A DNA stretch of 64,000 nucleotides from Affinundibacterium flavidum (GTDB lineage Bacteria; Pseudomonadota; Gammaproteobacteria; Burkholderiales; Burkholderiaceae_D): positions 62,001-126,000 of the forward strand of contig NZ_JACOGA010000009.1 of NCBI RefSeq assembly GCF_014284175.1. The letters run 5' to 3'. Below the pieces are notes generated by a model that was given only the letters and a program-made list of their open reading frames with translations, had not been told where the DNA came from and searched no databases. Positions 28,277 to 36,732 of this stretch are shown here, in pieces (positions within the stretch are counted from its first letter, which is position 1; each line of letters begins with the position of its first letter). The position numbers and the translations under genes are program-made.

Positions 28277-29185
28277 ATGAACACTTTGCCCGAATGGACG
28301 GATTTGCGTTTTTTCTTAGAGCTTGCCCGCTCTGGTACCTTGTCTGGCACTTCACGCCGGCTTGCTGTGGAACATACAACGGTGGCACGTCGCATCGATA
28401 GGCTCGAAGAACAACTGGGAACGACCTTATTTGATCGTAGTCGTGAAGGTTATCAACTCACCGAAATGGGTTTGGCTTTGTTGCCGCACGCGGAAGCAAT
28501 GGAAAGTGCAGTCACCGCGGCGCAAGATGAATTAAGCGGCGCACAGATTTCAGTGCGCGGCATCGTGCGCCTGGGCGTGCCGGAAATTCTTGGCTCACGC
28601 GTGGTTGCGCCAGCACTGGTCGAGCTGCTGCAAGCGCATCCTGATTTGAGTGTGGATTTGTTGTTGCTGCCGCGCTTTGCCAATCTGGCGAATCGCGAAG
28701 CTGATCTCGGTGTGATGCTAGATCCGCCCAGCACCGGACGCTATATGGTGACGCGCTTGGCGAGTTTTCGTATGTACATTTACGGTGCACCGTCATATTT
28801 AGCCAAGCATCCGCCCATAAGAGAACATGCTGATTTAATTAAACATGATTTTGTCGATTATGTACAAGACCGGCTTGCCAGCAGCGGCCTGAGCTACATG
28901 GGCGAACTTGGATTCACACCGCATCGACGTATGTGCTGCACCAGCTTAGCGGCACAATGTGAAGCTGCGGCACTGGGCTTAGGATTAATTTTGGCGCCAC
29001 CGTATGCAGTGCCAAATGATGGACGTTTAGTTCGCGTATTAGAAAATAATTTTTACGCTGAACGTTCTTTTTGCCTGGTTGCACCGACCGATTTGTATCG
29101 CTTACAAAGAGTGCGGGTTGTGTGGAATTTGTTGCGCGATTTGGCAGAAAAAAATCCTACTTTGTTTATTATTCCGGAATCTTGA
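28277..29185 (+). CDS. LysR-family transcriptional regulator
   Basis: 302 residues from ATG 28277 (MNTLPEWTDLRFFLELARSG); the frame is open further upstream but those codons have no family match. The helix-turn-helix is GTLSGTSRRLAVEHTTVARR followed by IDRLEEQLGTTLFDRSREGY, and the effector domain begins near VRGIVRLGVPEILG. The family binds a small effector in the C-terminal domain and DNA as a tetramer. The gene is divergent from the TonB receptor gene, and two dyads lie between them. The related branch with WTDLRFFLELAR is often a single-target local regulator; its effector is unknown. Confidence 0.9.
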   Translation: MNTLPEWTDLRFFLELARSGTLSGTSRRLAVEHTTVARRIDRLEEQLGTTLFDRSREGYQLTEMGLALLPHAEAMESAVTAAQDELSGAQISVRGIVRLGVPEILGSRVVAPALVELLQAHPDLSVDLLLLPRFANLANREADLGVMLDPPSTGRYMVTRLASFRMYIYGAPSYLAKHPPIREHADLIKHDFVDYVQDRLASSGLSYMGELGFTPHRRMCCTSLAAQCEAAALGLGLILAPPYAVPNDGRLVRVLENNFYAERSFCLVAPTDLYRLQRVRVVWNLLRDLAEKNPTLFIIPES

Positions 29186-29194
29186 GTAAAGATG

Positions 29195-29324
29195 AAAACC
29201 CCTCAACGCCGAGACGCCGAGACGCCGAGACGCCGAGGCGCGGAGATACGCGGAGAAAACCTGAAATATTTTCGCTCTTCTCTGCGCTCCTCGGCGCCTC
29301 GGCGTCTCGGCGTTGAGGGGTTTT
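29195..29324. repeat. 130-bp hairpin built from 8-bp units
   Basis: AAAACCCCTCAACGCC at the left pairs with GGCGTTGAGGGGTTTT at the right. The left arm then contains four direct units of GCCGAGAC, and the right arm contains the complementary run with CGGCGTCTCGGCG. The loop also has a small GAAAACCTGAAATATTTTC dyad. It lies between the LysR stop and pbpC and can act as a bidirectional terminator-like structure. Confidence 0.85.
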
Positions 29325-29462
29325 GAGGTGTGACTGAGCATCTTATTCGCTGAACTAAATGGCATGGCCTCTGTGGCTCGCATTTTTGTTTTTCGCGTGA
29401 TGCACATAGCTTGATGTCCTTATTCCTTTTACAATGCAGGCTTCTGTTTTTTAATTTAAGCC

Positions 29463-31904
29463 ATGCCTTCTTTTTCATTCGCCGCTTTTCGTTCTCGCAT
29501 GCAGCGATGCTGGCAGTGGTGTTGTCGTCACCCCGTACGTGCTTCATTCGCACTGTTATTGAGTTTAGCTTTGCTGGCGGATCAGTTATTTCCACCTCCG
29601 ATTCCCCACGATGAACCAGGCATGGTTGTGGTTGCGCGTGATGGCACGCCGCTACGTGCTTGGCCTGATGCCGATGGTGTGTGGCGTTTTCCGGTGACGC
29701 CGGACAAGGTATCGAAGAATTATCTGGATGCCTTATTAACTTATGAAGATCGCTGGTTTTATTGGCACCCCGGCGTTAATCCTTTGGCCTTATTGCGCGC
29801 AGCCTGGCAATGGTTGGCGCATGGTGAAATCGTTTCTGGTGGTTCGACTTTGAGTATGCAAGTAGCACGTGCGCTAGAACCCGTGCCACGCAGTCTAACC
29901 GGCAAATTGCGCCAAATCGCACGTGCATTGCAACTTGAATTACGTTTGTCGAAACGAGAAATTTTGACGCTGTATCTTAACCATGCACCGATGGGCGGCA
30001 TCGTCGAAGGGGTGGAAATGGCGAGCCGCAGTTATCTTGGCAAAAGTGCGCAAACCTTATCCGCAGCAGAAGCCACGATGCTCGTGGTCTTGCCGCAAGC
30101 ACCTTCGCGTTTACGCCCGGATCGCCATCCTGAAAAAGCACAGATTTATCGCGATAAAGTATTGCGACGCATGGCGCAATTAGGGCATTGGACACAAGCC
30201 GATGTGGATGATGCCTTAATCGAAAAAGTGGGTGCCAATCCACCGCGTTTAGCGTGGCTGGCACCGCTTGCCGCCGAACGCTTACGGCAAGCAAGCAAGC
30301 GGCAACATGCACAAAAGCGATCATCGGCGCATGCTGCGCAAATGGAGAATCTGAGCCAGGCAATGATAGTGAAATCGACCTTAGATAGAGAAATCCAAAC
30401 GCTGTTGGAGCGCATGTTGGCGGATAAGGTCGGACAATTACCGCGCTTTGTATCGATGGCGGCGATGGTGATGGATAACAAAAGTATGGAAGTGTTGGGC
30501 TATGCTGGCTCAGCGGATTTTTCTGATACACGGCGGTTTAGCCATGTCGATATGGTGCGTGGCATACGCTCGCCGGGATCGACCTTAAAACCTTTTTTGT
30601 ATGCGATGGCCTTAGATGATGGTTTGATCCATTCTGAGAGTTTGTTGGCCGATACACCGCAATCATTTAGCGGCTATGATCCCGGCAATTTTCAAGCGAG
30701 TTTTTCTGGCCCTGTGAGTGTGTCGGAAGCATTGCAGCGTTCACTCAATGTGCCGGCGGTGGATTTACTTGATAGGATAGGTTCTAGCCGCTTCACCGCG
30801 CGTTTGTCGAGTGCGGGTTTGCGTCTGCGTTTGCCGAAAGATGCGATGCCAAATTTGAGTGTGATTCTGGGTGGTGCGGGGACGAATTTGGAGGAATTGG
30901 TCGGCGCGTATCGCTCTTTAGCAATGGAAGGTATGGCAGGTGCACCGCGCATTACGCCCGATGCGCCAGTGCGTGAAGCACGCATGATGAGTGCCGGTGC
31001 GGCATTTATTATTCGCAGCATTTTGGAAGGCGGTGGCCACCCTGATCAACCTTTTGTTGAAGACGATGGTAGTGGTGTGCGCCTCGCGTGGAAGACCGGC
31101 ACTAGCTATGGTTTCCGCGATGCCTGGGCAGTCGGTGTTAGTGGTCGGTACACCTTGGGCGTCTGGGTTGGTCGCCCCGATGGTACGCCGAATCCCGGTT
31201 TCTTTGGCGCGAACGTGGCGGCACCTTTATTGCAGCAAATCGCATTTGCGTTGCCACGTAGTGCGCCTTTAAGTCAGCAAAGACCTGCAGGTGTTAGCAC
31301 GGCGCAAATCTGTTGGCCATTGGGTGTCGCGGCGGAGCAGACTGCCGCAGCCCATTGCCACGTCAAGCGGAGTGCATGGATTTTAAAAGATACGATACCG
31401 CCCAGCTTGCCAGATCGCTTGCGTGCTCGCAGCTTAGTCGAAACTCTTTGGCTTGATCCCGATACGCATTTGCGCACCACACCCGATTGTCAGCCAAGAG
31501 CGCAACAACACGAAGTCGCACGCTGGCCGTCTTTGTTAGAAGCTTGGCTCAGTCCTGAGCGCAAACAAGAACTAGGTCTGGTGCCATGGTCACCTGATTG
31601 TCCGCAAACGAATGTCGTCGGTAGTATTAAATTGATGGGGATTAATAGCGGCAGTCGTTTGCGCACTGCGCCTGGCAAACAAGATGTCGTCATCACAGTG
31701 GATGCTGTTGGCGGTAGCGGTCAGCACTACTGGTTGTTGGACGGCAAACAAACAGATCATGCTAGCGGCAAAAAGCGCCAAAGTTTTGTGATTAATTCGG
31801 CAGGCGCACATAACATCACGGTGATTGATGCTGGTGGTCACGTCGATAGCGTGGCGTTTGTGGTTGACAAAGCGGTTGATAAGGAGGTCAACAAGAAAAA
31901 TTAA
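29463..31904 (+). CDS. pbpC: Penicillin-binding protein 1C
   Basis: 813 residues. One N-terminal membrane anchor (residues about 28-42) precedes a family 51 glycosyltransferase domain with catalytic Glu95 in TYEDRWFYWHPG and GGSTLSMQVAR. The transpeptidase domain has Ser373 in GSTLK, SLN (427-429) and KTG at 544-546, and the C-terminal ~90 residues are the BiPBP_C beta domain typical of PBP1C. It polymerises and may cross-link peptidoglycan in the periplasm; PBP1C proteins are usually dispensable. The usual neighbour, an alpha-2-macroglobulin gene, is not present here. The C-terminus shows a repeated VDKAVDKEVNKK tail. Confidence 0.94.
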   Translation: MPSFSFAAFRSRMQRCWQWCCRHPVRASFALLLSLALLADQLFPPPIPHDEPGMVVVARDGTPLRAWPDADGVWRFPVTPDKVSKNYLDALLTYEDRWFYWHPGVNPLALLRAAWQWLAHGEIVSGGSTLSMQVARALEPVPRSLTGKLRQIARALQLELRLSKREILTLYLNHAPMGGIVEGVEMASRSYLGKSAQTLSAAEATMLVVLPQAPSRLRPDRHPEKAQIYRDKVLRRMAQLGHWTQADVDDALIEKVGANPPRLAWLAPLAAERLRQASKRQHAQKRSSAHAAQMENLSQAMIVKSTLDREIQTLLERMLADKVGQLPRFVSMAAMVMDNKSMEVLGYAGSADFSDTRRFSHVDMVRGIRSPGSTLKPFLYAMALDDGLIHSESLLADTPQSFSGYDPGNFQASFSGPVSVSEALQRSLNVPAVDLLDRIGSSRFTARLSSAGLRLRLPKDAMPNLSVILGGAGTNLEELVGAYRSLAMEGMAGAPRITPDAPVREARMMSAGAAFIIRSILEGGGHPDQPFVEDDGSGVRLAWKTGTSYGFRDAWAVGVSGRYTLGVWVGRPDGTPNPGFFGANVAAPLLQQIAFALPRSAPLSQQRPAGVSTAQICWPLGVAAEQTAAAHCHVKRSAWILKDTIPPSLPDRLRARSLVETLWLDPDTHLRTTPDCQPRAQQHEVARWPSLLEAWLSPERKQELGLVPWSPDCPQTNVVGSIKLMGINSGSRLRTAPGKQDVVITVDAVGGSGQHYWLLDGKQTDHASGKKRQSFVINSAGAHNITVIDAGGHVDSVAFVVDKAVDKEVNKKN

Positions 31905-31922
31905 TGCAGTGTTTGCGGTTTT

Positions 31923-32489
31923 TTAGGCGGCACGTCGCATCTGCACTTTAGTCGTCAAACTATCCAGGTAATGCGTCTGCGCTTTTAAAGAAAATCCAGC
32001 CGCATACGGATTCATAAATCCATGCTTGGTACCTATCGCTACTTCTGCCTGATGTCCGCGTTGACGTAATGCCTGTACCAATAATTGCGGTTGATAAGCA
32101 TTTTCTTGTTCGGCAAAAATGAAATGCGTATCGCACTCGCTGTGTATGTCTAGGTGATCACGAATTCTGGAACCATAAAACAGGCTGGCACTTTGAATCG
32201 CGTGCGCGTGCTCGGCGCAACTTAACCACCAAGCGCTGGCACCGGCACTAAAACCGATGACATGACGTAGTTGCGGCTGTTGTCGTACAAATTCGCGTAA
32301 TTTAATCGAATAGGCTTGCACGCCACCAGCAGCTATAAATGCTTGATAAGCTTGCTGTTCATTGCGTACCGAAAAGTCCGCGTCGAATGGTGATACAGCC
32401 AGACATGGCAAGCCCAGATAACGTTGCAAACTAGCGATGGCAGGAGTGTGACCGAATACATCGGTGATGATTAATACGCTGGCGGTCAT
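31923..32489 (-). CDS. Dienelactone-hydrolase-like alpha/beta hydrolase
   Basis: 188 residues from ATG 32489 (MTASVLIITDVFG); a longer frame to 32552 has no ribosome site either. The nucleophile elbow is GFSAGA (Ser rather than the Cys of classical dienelactone hydrolases), a carboxylate region is FIFAEQEN and the catalytic His is in GTKHGFMNP. Length and order match small DLH-family enzymes. It is convergent with pbpC (18 bp between stops). Its substrate is not evident from context. Confidence 0.75.
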   Translation of the reverse strand: MTASVLIITDVFGHTPAIASLQRYLGLPCLAVSPFDADFSVRNEQQAYQAFIAAGGVQAYSIKLREFVRQQPQLRHVIGFSAGASAWWLSCAEHAHAIQSASLFYGSRIRDHLDIHSECDTHFIFAEQENAYQPQLLVQALRQRGHQAEVAIGTKHGFMNPYAAGFSLKAQTHYLDSLTTKVQMRRAA

Positions 32490-32712
32490 GAGGGTGGATG
32501 GCGCTGCAGTCAATTTTCGACATTGACGACTTGAAGCTAGATCACAAAACAAAAAAGAGCGCGCAGCTTAACGGCTAGAGGCGTCGAATGCAAGTTCAAT
32601 TCGCGACTGTCATGGGATTTTGTATTGAACTGGGCCGCTATAATGGGAGTTTTCTTCGCTTTCTCTATTTTCTCTCTCGATTATTTTTTTATTTGTTTAT
32701 TAAGGAAGTGTG

Positions 32713-33210
32713 ATGTTCGTAAAGTTTTCACCTGTGTTTAATGTATCGAATTTATTTAATGTATCTAAAGTGGCACTGATACTCAGTCTGATCTTGAGTG
32801 TAGTGGCATGCAATCGTGGACGAGACGATGTCGGCGCGGCGCTCACAGTTGCTGACGCGAGCGGTATCGCTAGTCTGCAGACCACCGATACCGTCATTGG
32901 TAACGGCGCATTAGCGCAATCCGGTAAGCAAGTGACTGTGCATTACACAGGCTGGCTCTACGATAGCGCTGCCGCTGATAAGCACGGTAAGCAATTTGAT
33001 AGCTCTATCCCACGCGGTACGCCCTTCAGTTTTCAATTGGGTGATGGGCAAGTGATCAAAGGCTGGGATCAGGGTGTGGCGGGAATGAAAGTCGGTGGTC
33101 GTCGTACTTTGGTGATTCCTTCTGATTTAGCTTATGGCCCAGATGGACGCGGTCCGATTCCACCAGCGGCTACACTCGTGTTTGATGTGGAATTAATTGC
33201 AGTCAATTGA
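32713..33210 (+). CDS. FKBP-type peptidyl-prolyl isomerase lipoprotein
   Basis: 165 residues from ATG 32713, with AAGGAAG upstream. The N-terminus is a lipoprotein signal with lipobox VVAC, so the protein is lipid-anchored. The mature part is a single FKBP domain: VTVHYTGWLYD, FDSSIPRGTPFSFQLG, VIKGWDQGVAGMKVGGRR, IPSDLAYG and ATLVFDVELI, retaining the aromatic residues that line the prolyl pocket. It probably assists folding in the periplasm. The leader has a repeated FNVS motif (FNVS-N-LFNVS). A composite REP repeat follows the stop at 33232. Confidence 0.93.
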   Translation: MFVKFSPVFNVSNLFNVSKVALILSLILSVVACNRGRDDVGAALTVADASGIASLQTTDTVIGNGALAQSGKQVTVHYTGWLYDSAAADKHGKQFDSSIPRGTPFSFQLGDGQVIKGWDQGVAGMKVGGRRTLVIPSDLAYGPDGRGPIPPAATLVFDVELIAVN

Positions 33211-33231
33211 GTTGTCTTTAAACTGTTACGT

Positions 33232-33570
33232 CACTGGGTTCCCGCCTATGCGCACTGCTGTCCGGAATGAAAAATGGCAATCATCGAAGAAGGGCGCACC
33301 TATTAATTGTGACGCTAATTTTGTAAAATTTGACTTAAAATTTTAGTGACTAGTCTGAACGTAAAATGAGCGGAAAATTCCCTCCCCTGAATTCTCACTT
33401 TCGGGGAAGGGCTAGGGTGGGGATGGGTTTTGGTAGGTGAAGTCTCACAGTTAATCGACCGAAACCCATCCCCATCCCAACCTTCCCCTTGAAGGGGAAG
33501 GAGCTATATAAGACGGACTGAAGAGTCAAGAAAATTATTCCGGGCAGCAGTGCGCCTACGCGGGAACGAC
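33232..33570. repeat. Composite REP element, copy 2
   Basis: Same nested organisation as at 9104-9430. Outer arms: 33232-33268 (CACTGGGTTCCCGCC...TCCGGAAT) and inverted 33537-33570 (ATTCCGGGCAGCAGTGCGCC and on). Inner arms 33380-33425 and 33460-33502 carry GGTGGGGATGGG and its complement. The left inner hairpin differs from copy 1: the CTTCAAG centre is replaced by TGAATTCTCACTTTC. It fills the gap between the FKBP gene and the convergent XRE gene. Confidence 0.85.
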
Positions 33571-33649
33571 AAACGATGAGTCTCTCCGCTTAACTAAATA
33601 ACTAAACGGTTTTACCGTGGGGATGCGGTTTTTTTCATTATTTTTGTCC

Positions 33650-34393
33650 TTATTTCTTTCGGTATTTAGAAAAACTGACCGGTTCCCAAGGCCGCATCGC
33701 CATTAACAAGCCTATACCATGCCGTTTATGTAGTGGTGCGCTAATACTCTCTGCATGCAGTTCGGCAAATTTATGTTTCAAGTGCCGCAATTCATTTTGT
33801 AATTTATTGACTGCCGCTTCAGTCAACATGCCATGCGTGAAGGTGAAGTTTTCCATCTCAGCATGAAAGCCCGCATCCAGAAAATCAGCCATGCCTTCTT
33901 TGCGAAAATACGTGCGAATCGGTCCACCTGGTAACCAGTCAAAATCGCGACTGATATTGAGGCGGATCCGATTGCCAGGGAGTAAGGTGATCAGGCGTAA
34001 CTGATCAAGTTTGAGTAAGTGCTTCAGGCATTCCGGCTCACTCAATTGATAGATGCTGCGGATGTCGTCCAGGCTCCAGTGATTCACGGCACACACCGCC
34101 ACCATCAGCAATACGCTATCGGACACCAATTCTTTTTCCTGTGCTGCGCTCAAGGTCGTTAAGCGAGCGTGCGACAAACTGGCTTCTTGTGCCAGTTCCG
34201 CCAGGCTAAATCCCAAGAAATGACTGATTTGTACTATGCGCTCTATCGTAATCGGCGCATCGCTGCTGGCGCTGAACATGCGTTTGATGCTGGCCTCCGA
34301 TAAATCTAAAGCCTCGGCCACATCGCGGTAGGTTTTGGCTTGCTGTTTCAGTTGGTATTTAATTGTATTCAGCAGTTGAGTGATTTCGGTCAT
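33650..34393 (-). CDS. XRE-type helix-turn-helix transcriptional regulator
   Basis: 247 residues. The N-terminal ~65 residues form an XRE/Cro-like helix-turn-helix (KTYRDVAEALDLSEASIKRM then APITIERIVQISHFLGFSLA). The remaining 180 residues match no small-molecule domain I can name; they contain a second DNA-binding-like stretch (LVSDSVLLMVAVCAVNHWSL) and a conserved-looking PGGPIRTYFRKEGMADFL. This layout occurs in a family of uncharacterised proteobacterial regulators. It is divergent from the CREST-family membrane protein gene and may control it. Confidence 0.82.
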   Translation of the reverse strand: MTEITQLLNTIKYQLKQQAKTYRDVAEALDLSEASIKRMFSASSDAPITIERIVQISHFLGFSLAELAQEASLSHARLTTLSAAQEKELVSDSVLLMVAVCAVNHWSLDDIRSIYQLSEPECLKHLLKLDQLRLITLLPGNRIRLNISRDFDWLPGGPIRTYFRKEGMADFLDAGFHAEMENFTFTHGMLTEAAVNKLQNELRHLKHKFAELHAESISAPLHKRHGIGLLMAMRPWEPVSFSKYRKK

Positions 34394-34538
34394 GGCGCTA
34401 CCTGTTTAAGAAAATCGTGTTGGAGTATCATCATCTGCGACTATCTTGCACAATTCGCGCCACTTTGTCCAAGTAAGTTTTTATTTTTAGCCGATAGCGT
34501 CATCCTGCATAGCTTCTTCCCAATCCGATAATGAGGTC

Positions 34539-35348
34539 ATGAATCGTATGCGTAGTCGCTTAATTTATCTGCCCACCTTCTTCGTTGTGCTAATTAGTGT
34601 GGCCTTCTTATGGCATGGCGCGATCCCTCAGTATGCGCATTATCATGAATTTGCCGATGCTAGTTCGTGTTGGGGTATTCCAAATGCGTTGGATGTGTTG
34701 AGTAATCTTCCTTTTGCTATAGTCGGCTTGATAGGCCTGTTTGGAATTGTCCGCTGCGGGCATGATCGAAAGCAGCGCAGCGGGAAGGGCGGTGCACAGT
34801 ATTACGCTTATCTGGCATTTGCCTTAAGTATCTGTGCGACGTGCTTGGGTTCGACTTATTACCATCTGGCACCCGATGACGCCCGTTTGTTTTGGGACCG
34901 CCTGCCTATCGCCTTAGCCTGCGCTAGCTTATTGGTGGCGGTGCATATCGAAGCAAAGCACGCATCGCAAATTACAGGAGCGCGGAATCGCCATGCTAAT
35001 TTTTTGGGGTATGCTGAGTTGCTACTGATGCTGACGTTCGCGGTCAGTTCTGTCGTATGGTGGCAGCACACTGGCGATTTGCGTTTGTATCTTGGACTGC
35101 AAGTGGCGGCGATTGTCTTAGTCCCACTCTGGCAATTTATCTACCCAGTCGCACGATCTCAACGCATCTTGTTTGGCCTTGCGATCGCTGGCTATGTATT
35201 GGCAAAATTGGCTGAAATTGGCGATGCTGCGATTCTGGTACACACTGGTATGATTAGCGGTCACAGCATCAAACATCTACTAGCTGCAGTTGCTGCGGGT
35301 TTGATTTTGTATGCGTGGAGAAAAAATAGTGCAAGTCTGAAGTACTAA
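34539..35348 (+). CDS. CREST-superfamily membrane hydrolase (alkaline-ceramidase-like)
   Basis: 269 residues with about seven hydrophobic segments. The CREST hallmarks are present: Ser and His in STYYHLAPDDARLFWDRLPI with the following Asp, and a late HSIKHLLAA segment with two His. These are the predicted metal and catalytic residues in alkaline ceramidases, PAQR receptors and related hydrolases. An early GIPNALDVLSNLPFAIVG is also typical of the bacterial members. It is an integral membrane protein of unknown substrate, perhaps acting on lipid amides. The first ATG at 34539 follows GAGG closely; an ATG three codons later is an alternative. Confidence 0.8.
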   Translation: MNRMRSRLIYLPTFFVVLISVAFLWHGAIPQYAHYHEFADASSCWGIPNALDVLSNLPFAIVGLIGLFGIVRCGHDRKQRSGKGGAQYYAYLAFALSICATCLGSTYYHLAPDDARLFWDRLPIALACASLLVAVHIEAKHASQITGARNRHANFLGYAELLLMLTFAVSSVVWWQHTGDLRLYLGLQVAAIVLVPLWQFIYPVARSQRILFGLAIAGYVLAKLAEIGDAAILVHTGMISGHSIKHLLAAVAAGLILYAWRKNSASLKY

Positions 35349-35465
35349 AAAATGCTACTGCTGGTGGCGGTTTTTCGTACTTCTGAATTAGGCATCGATA
35401 AATGTAGAACTAGCGTCACCGGCTGTGTTCAAATCTCGCATCCCAATTACTTGAATCAGCAAACC

Positions 35466-35666
35466 ATGCCATATTATCGCGTACTACCTCCAATCTTGGA
35501 TCAGGCTATCCCTACAGTTATCCAACAAACGGTGGCGAGCGTGGCGATGCAATCGACTTCTGACAAGCTTAGGACGACACAGACTTCGCCGCGTCAATAT
35601 TGGTTGATACCAGGTTTGATAGCCTGCTTTGCCTGCGTGACTTTGGGATTGTTTTTCTTGACTTAG
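35466..35666 (+). CDS. Small single-pass membrane protein, hypothetical
   Basis: A 66-residue frame from ATG 35466 (MPYYRVLPPILDQAIPTVIQ) ends in one hydrophobic helix (WLIPGLIACFACVTLGLFFL). It stands 117 bp after the CREST gene in the same direction. The amino-acid composition looks coding and the terminal membrane helix is clean, but there is no ribosome site or family match, so it may be spurious. Confidence 0.35.
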   Translation: MPYYRVLPPILDQAIPTVIQQTVASVAMQSTSDKLRTTQTSPRQYWLIPGLIACFACVTLGLFFLT

Positions 35667-36243
35667 TTCTTCACATCTATCTTCGCGTTTTGTTTTTACT
35701 CAATTGCGCGGCAATCAGTATCCCAAAACGAACTCATTTACCAATTGTGTAAACGACGCGACGCACAAATTTCCTCTGTGTGATGCAAGCTAGCTAATTT
35801 GCATTGCCTTTAGTCGTCGCGGTATTTATTTCATTTTCTGTCTGTTCAAAGGAAGGTCTGTTTACCTTTTCTAGGTAAGACAGATTTCGACGGAAGCTCA
35901 TTTCGTTGAAAGAATATTCTCCCCAACATAACCGATTTAGTCGATAACAAAATTGTCGAAAGCGCCCTTATCGATTGCTTGCTTTGATTTCGACTGATTG
36001 CAAAAGCATGTGAGAAGTACATCAATCGAAACACCAAACATCTGTATTCAAGAAATTATAAACCCATATAAACGAAAGTATTTTTTGAAAAATGTGGAAA
36101 AAATGTTGAATACAGCCTTGCCTGCCATTGAAGACGAAAAAACTGATGCGAGAGTACCTAATCAATCGGACAGCAGTTATGAAATCTCTATTTGTGAATA
36201 CACCGTGTTGACATGAGTACGATGTATTTTTCGGAGATGTACC
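35667..36243. other. AT-rich gap with a trace of an Lrp gene
   Basis: 577 bp without a convincing gene. Frames at 35846-36037 (minus) and 35998-36216 (plus) have no ribosome site or family features. The only recognisable element is a short match to the end of the neighbouring Lrp/AsnC gene at 35931-35966. Base composition is more AT-rich than in flanking genes. Confidence 0.55.
35931..35966 (-). pseudogene. Short remnant resembling the C-terminus of the Lrp/AsnC gene
   Basis: TTAGTCGATAACAAAATTG plus TCGAAA here matches TTAGTCGACAACAAAATCG plus TCGAAA at 36263-36287 with two transitions in about 25 bp. On the minus strand both encode STILLSTK, the end of the Lrp-type protein. This looks like a tiny leftover of a duplicated regulator gene, about 330 bp beyond the intact one. 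Confidence 0.4.
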
Positions 36244-36687
36244 TCACTCCGGCCTATCCAACTTAGTCGACAACAAAATCGTCGAAAAAGTATCCACCAC
36301 TCCTTTAATCAAACGTATCTTATCAATCACCGCATCGAGTTCGTGGGTTGATTCGGTTGATAGCATGGCACACAAATCGTAGCGACCACTGACGGTATAG
36401 AGCTTGATGATTTCATGGCGCTTGGTCAGTGCGCGCATGATTTCTGGCTCATGCTGCGATTCTATTGAAATCAAGACCATCGCGCGTATGCTGGGGCGGC
36501 TGCGGCTGACTGAGATGTCTACTGTGTAGCCGCTGATGATGCCGCGGTCTTCTAATGACTTTAAACGTAACTGAGCTGTGCTACGTGCGCAGCCTAAGGC
36601 TTTTGCCATCGCGACGATGGGTAAGCGGGCATTTACTTTGAGTAGGTCAATGATTTGCTGGTCGAGCGGGTCTATCTTGTTGGGCAT
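36244..36687 (-). CDS. Lrp/AsnC-family transcriptional regulator, divergent from kamA
   Basis: 147 residues. The N-terminal helix-turn-helix (LDQQIIDLLKVNARLPIVAM, then CARSTAQLRLKSLEDRGIIS) and the C-terminal RAM effector domain (IRAMVLISIE, VSGRYDLCAML) are standard for the family, which forms octamers and binds amino acids. It is transcribed away from the lysine fermentation genes, 196 bp apart, with a 15-bp dyad close to its own start. Lysine or another amino acid is the likely effector, inferred from position only. Confidence 0.92.
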   Translation of the reverse strand: MPNKIDPLDQQIIDLLKVNARLPIVAMAKALGCARSTAQLRLKSLEDRGIISGYTVDISVSRSRPSIRAMVLISIESQHEPEIMRALTKRHEIIKLYTVSGRYDLCAMLSTESTHELDAVIDKIRLIKGVVDTFSTILLSTKLDRPE

Positions 36688-36717
36688 GGCGGATTTAGGC
36701 TAGATTTCAGGCGATTT

Positions 36718-36732
36718 GTATGAATGTCATAC
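36718..36732. promoter_or_regulatory. 15-bp dyad, putative Lrp/AsnC operator
   Basis: GTATGA and TCATAC flank a 3-nt centre, 31-45 bp upstream of the regulator start and about 150 bp upstream of kamA. Size and symmetry fit the 15-bp sites of Lrp/AsnC proteins. The next bases (ACATTATGAC) carry a further partial copy of the half-site. Confidence 0.48.

Noticed and set aside
29203..29595. Arg-rich frames on both strands and a possible CRISPR-like array of short repeats
   Set aside because: The units are 8 bp, contiguous and without spacers, and form a hairpin. The frames are low-complexity translations of it, and no cas gene is near.
35998..36216. 72-codon plus-strand frame in the gap before the Lrp gene
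   Set aside because: AT-rich, no ribosome site, no recognisable domain; probably chance.
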